From contig CAIKXW010000036.1 of the NCBI GenBank assembly GCA_903831485.1, positions 1 through 6,898 of the forward strand: a DNA stretch of 6,898 bases. The letters run 5' to 3'. The position numbers and the translations under genes are program-made. The notes beneath the pieces are model-generated. The model was not told the DNA's origin. It saw only the letters and a list, made by a program, of their open reading frames with translations, and ran no database searches. This DNA is from an uncultured Alphaproteobacteria bacterium. Its GTDB lineage: Bacteria; Pseudomonadota; Alphaproteobacteria; Caulobacterales; Hyphomonadaceae. This document shows positions 6,326 through 6,898 of the stretch, in pieces. Numbering within the stretch: the first letter of the stretch is position 1; each line of letters begins with the position of its first letter.

Positions 6326-6633
6326 GTAACGTCCGGAAATCCAGCCCTTGTTGTACCGCGCCGACAGCGCCCGAGTCTCGGTCCGGAGACTTCACGTTGT
6401 AGGTACGGCTGCCATTCGCGGCGGCTGCGGCAGCCTTCACACACCCCAGTCCGATGCGTCAATCCAGGCGAGGCTCCGCAACGACTGCTGCTCGGACGCA
6501 GGCAAATTCTTGCAGAGGTTGAATGTCTTGCAGCGTCAGCCAGCCCGTTCGACGCGTTTGGATGATTGTGGCCTATACCGGCCAGCATCAGGTTACTGAG
6601 CGGCATCCCTGTGGTCGGCGCGCTCCTGCGAGC
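6326..6633. other. Upstream region of the regulator with a possible broken small ORF
   Basis: These 308 bases separate the regulator start from the stop of the next minus-strand gene. I see no intact convincing gene. A minus-strand frame from ATG 6606 starts with MPLSNLMLAGIGHNHPNASN and then turns into arginine- and serine-rich sequence unlike a real protein, ending at 6322 in an ATGA overlap with the regulator start. A neighbouring frame reads more sensibly after a 4-base tandem repeat (AGCCAGCC on the plus strand, 6538-6545), as LTLQDIQPLQEFACVRAAVV and a few further residues to a stop at 6461-6459. This may be a frameshifted small gene. Closer to the regulator are an inverted repeat (6374-6391) and two TCCGGA boxes 50 bases apart. 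No clear sigma-70 promoter was found. Confidence 0.4.
6374..6391. promoter_or_regulatory. Inverted repeat upstream of the regulator, candidate operator
   Basis: AGTCTC (6374-6379) and GAGACT (6386-6391) form perfect 6-base arms with a 6-base spacer, a spacing suited to a dimeric DNA-binding protein. The dyad ends 48 bases upstream of the regulator ATG. TCCGGA at 6382-6387 overlaps it and recurs at 6332-6337, exactly 50 bases away (about five helical turns). Chance occurrence of one such dyad in 300 bases is not negligible. Confidence 0.25.
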
Positions 6634-6898
6634 CTAGTCACCCTCGGGCAGAGGCGGAGGATACTTCGCCTCGTCCTTGCCGAGCTGCCGCGCGATCAGG
6701 TCCTCCCGCATCGTCTGGAGCGTCCACGACACATTGTCGCCGACGCGGGGGCTCGGATAGGTGAAGGTGTTGATCGCCAGCGCCCGCGTCGCCATCGCCA
6801 CCGTGCCGGTGAGACCGTGCAACTCGCGCGTCGCCTTGAGCCCCGCCTCGCGCGCGATCCGGCTGACCATCCGCACATAGTCCTCCGATATCGCACTC
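6634..6898 (-). CDS. C-terminal part of an unrecognised protein, start outside the window
   Basis: The minus-strand frame is open from the right edge to TAG 6636-6634 and gives 87 residues. It probably continues beyond the window, because SAISEDY reads on in frame before the internal GTG at 6876 and no ribosome site marks that GTG. The visible part is soluble and probably helical, with SAISEDYVRMVSRIAREAGL, then an alanine-rich stretch (TVAMATRALAINTF), then VSWTLQTMREDLIARQLGKD and a proline-rich acidic tail ending PPPLPEGD. There is no signal peptide, membrane helix or motif that I recognise. It lies 308 bases upstream of the regulator on the same strand, too far to assume one transcript. 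Coding character is supported by the balanced composition compared with the overlapping frames. Confidence 0.55.
   Translation of the reverse strand, partial: SAISEDYVRMVSRIAREAGLKATRELHGLTGTVAMATRALAINTFTYPSPRVGDNVSWTLQTMREDLIARQLGKDEAKYPPPLPEGD

Noticed and set aside
5588..6565. Plus-strand open frame of 325 residues opposite the regulator
   Set aside because: It has shadow-type composition (Arg, His, Pro, Gln) and no motif. The opposite strand has a clear winged-helix, membrane-helix and periplasmic-domain order.
6322..6606. Intact 94-residue minus-strand ORF translationally coupled (ATGA) to the regulator
   Set aside because: Only the first 20 or so residues look protein-like. The rest is Arg/Ser/Cys-rich, and the ribosome site is poor (AGGG directly against the ATG). 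A frameshifted remnant fits better than an intact coupled gene.

Overview
The window is GC-rich DNA that looks like an alphaproteobacterial chromosome. The reasons are the codon use, an HWE/HisKA_2-type histidine kinase ATPase domain, a membrane-anchored winged-helix regulator of a style common in that class, and a 'GIGHNHP' peptide resembling the GIGHNNPP tag seen at the N-terminus of many small alphaproteobacterial proteins. A Hyphomonadaceae-like marine bacterium is my guess from protein style; no rRNA or other taxonomic marker is present.

Positions 1-4400 form a CoA-thioester metabolism locus with a divergent layout. On the minus strand, three closely spaced genes read leftwards as a likely operon: a glutathione S-transferase-fold protein (3029-2025), an acyl-CoA dehydrogenase (1990-818) and a HpcH/HpaI/CitE-type acyl-CoA lyase (803 to beyond the left edge). 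Facing away on the plus strand is a thiolase (3192-4400). The 162-bp gap between the divergent genes holds candidate promoters for both directions and an 8-bp-arm inverted repeat that could be a shared operator. Together the enzymes suggest oxidative breakdown of an acyl-CoA: desaturation by the dehydrogenase, a hydration step encoded elsewhere, then carbon-carbon cleavage by the lyase or thiolase. The substrate cannot be read from the sequence.

Positions 4401-4634 are a structured GC-rich intergenic stretch. It is followed by a short plus-strand ORF (4635-5006) that keeps only the C-terminal ATP-binding domain of an HWE-family histidine kinase, probably a gene remnant. Two bases beyond its stop, the convergent gene 6325-5009 ends. 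That gene encodes a one-component regulator with a cytoplasmic winged-helix DNA-binding domain, one membrane helix and a large periplasmic domain.

Positions 6326-6633 hold the upstream region of the regulator, with a 6-bp-arm dyad, a repeated TCCGGA box and possible traces of a broken small ORF. The right edge cuts an unrecognised minus-strand gene (6634 to beyond 6898), of which only the last 87 residues are visible.

I see no mobile element, CRISPR array, tRNA or rRNA. Most of the window is ordinary metabolism. The points most worth a second look are the regulator's periplasmic domain, the displaced catalytic base of the dehydrogenase, the divergent operator candidate and the kinase remnant.
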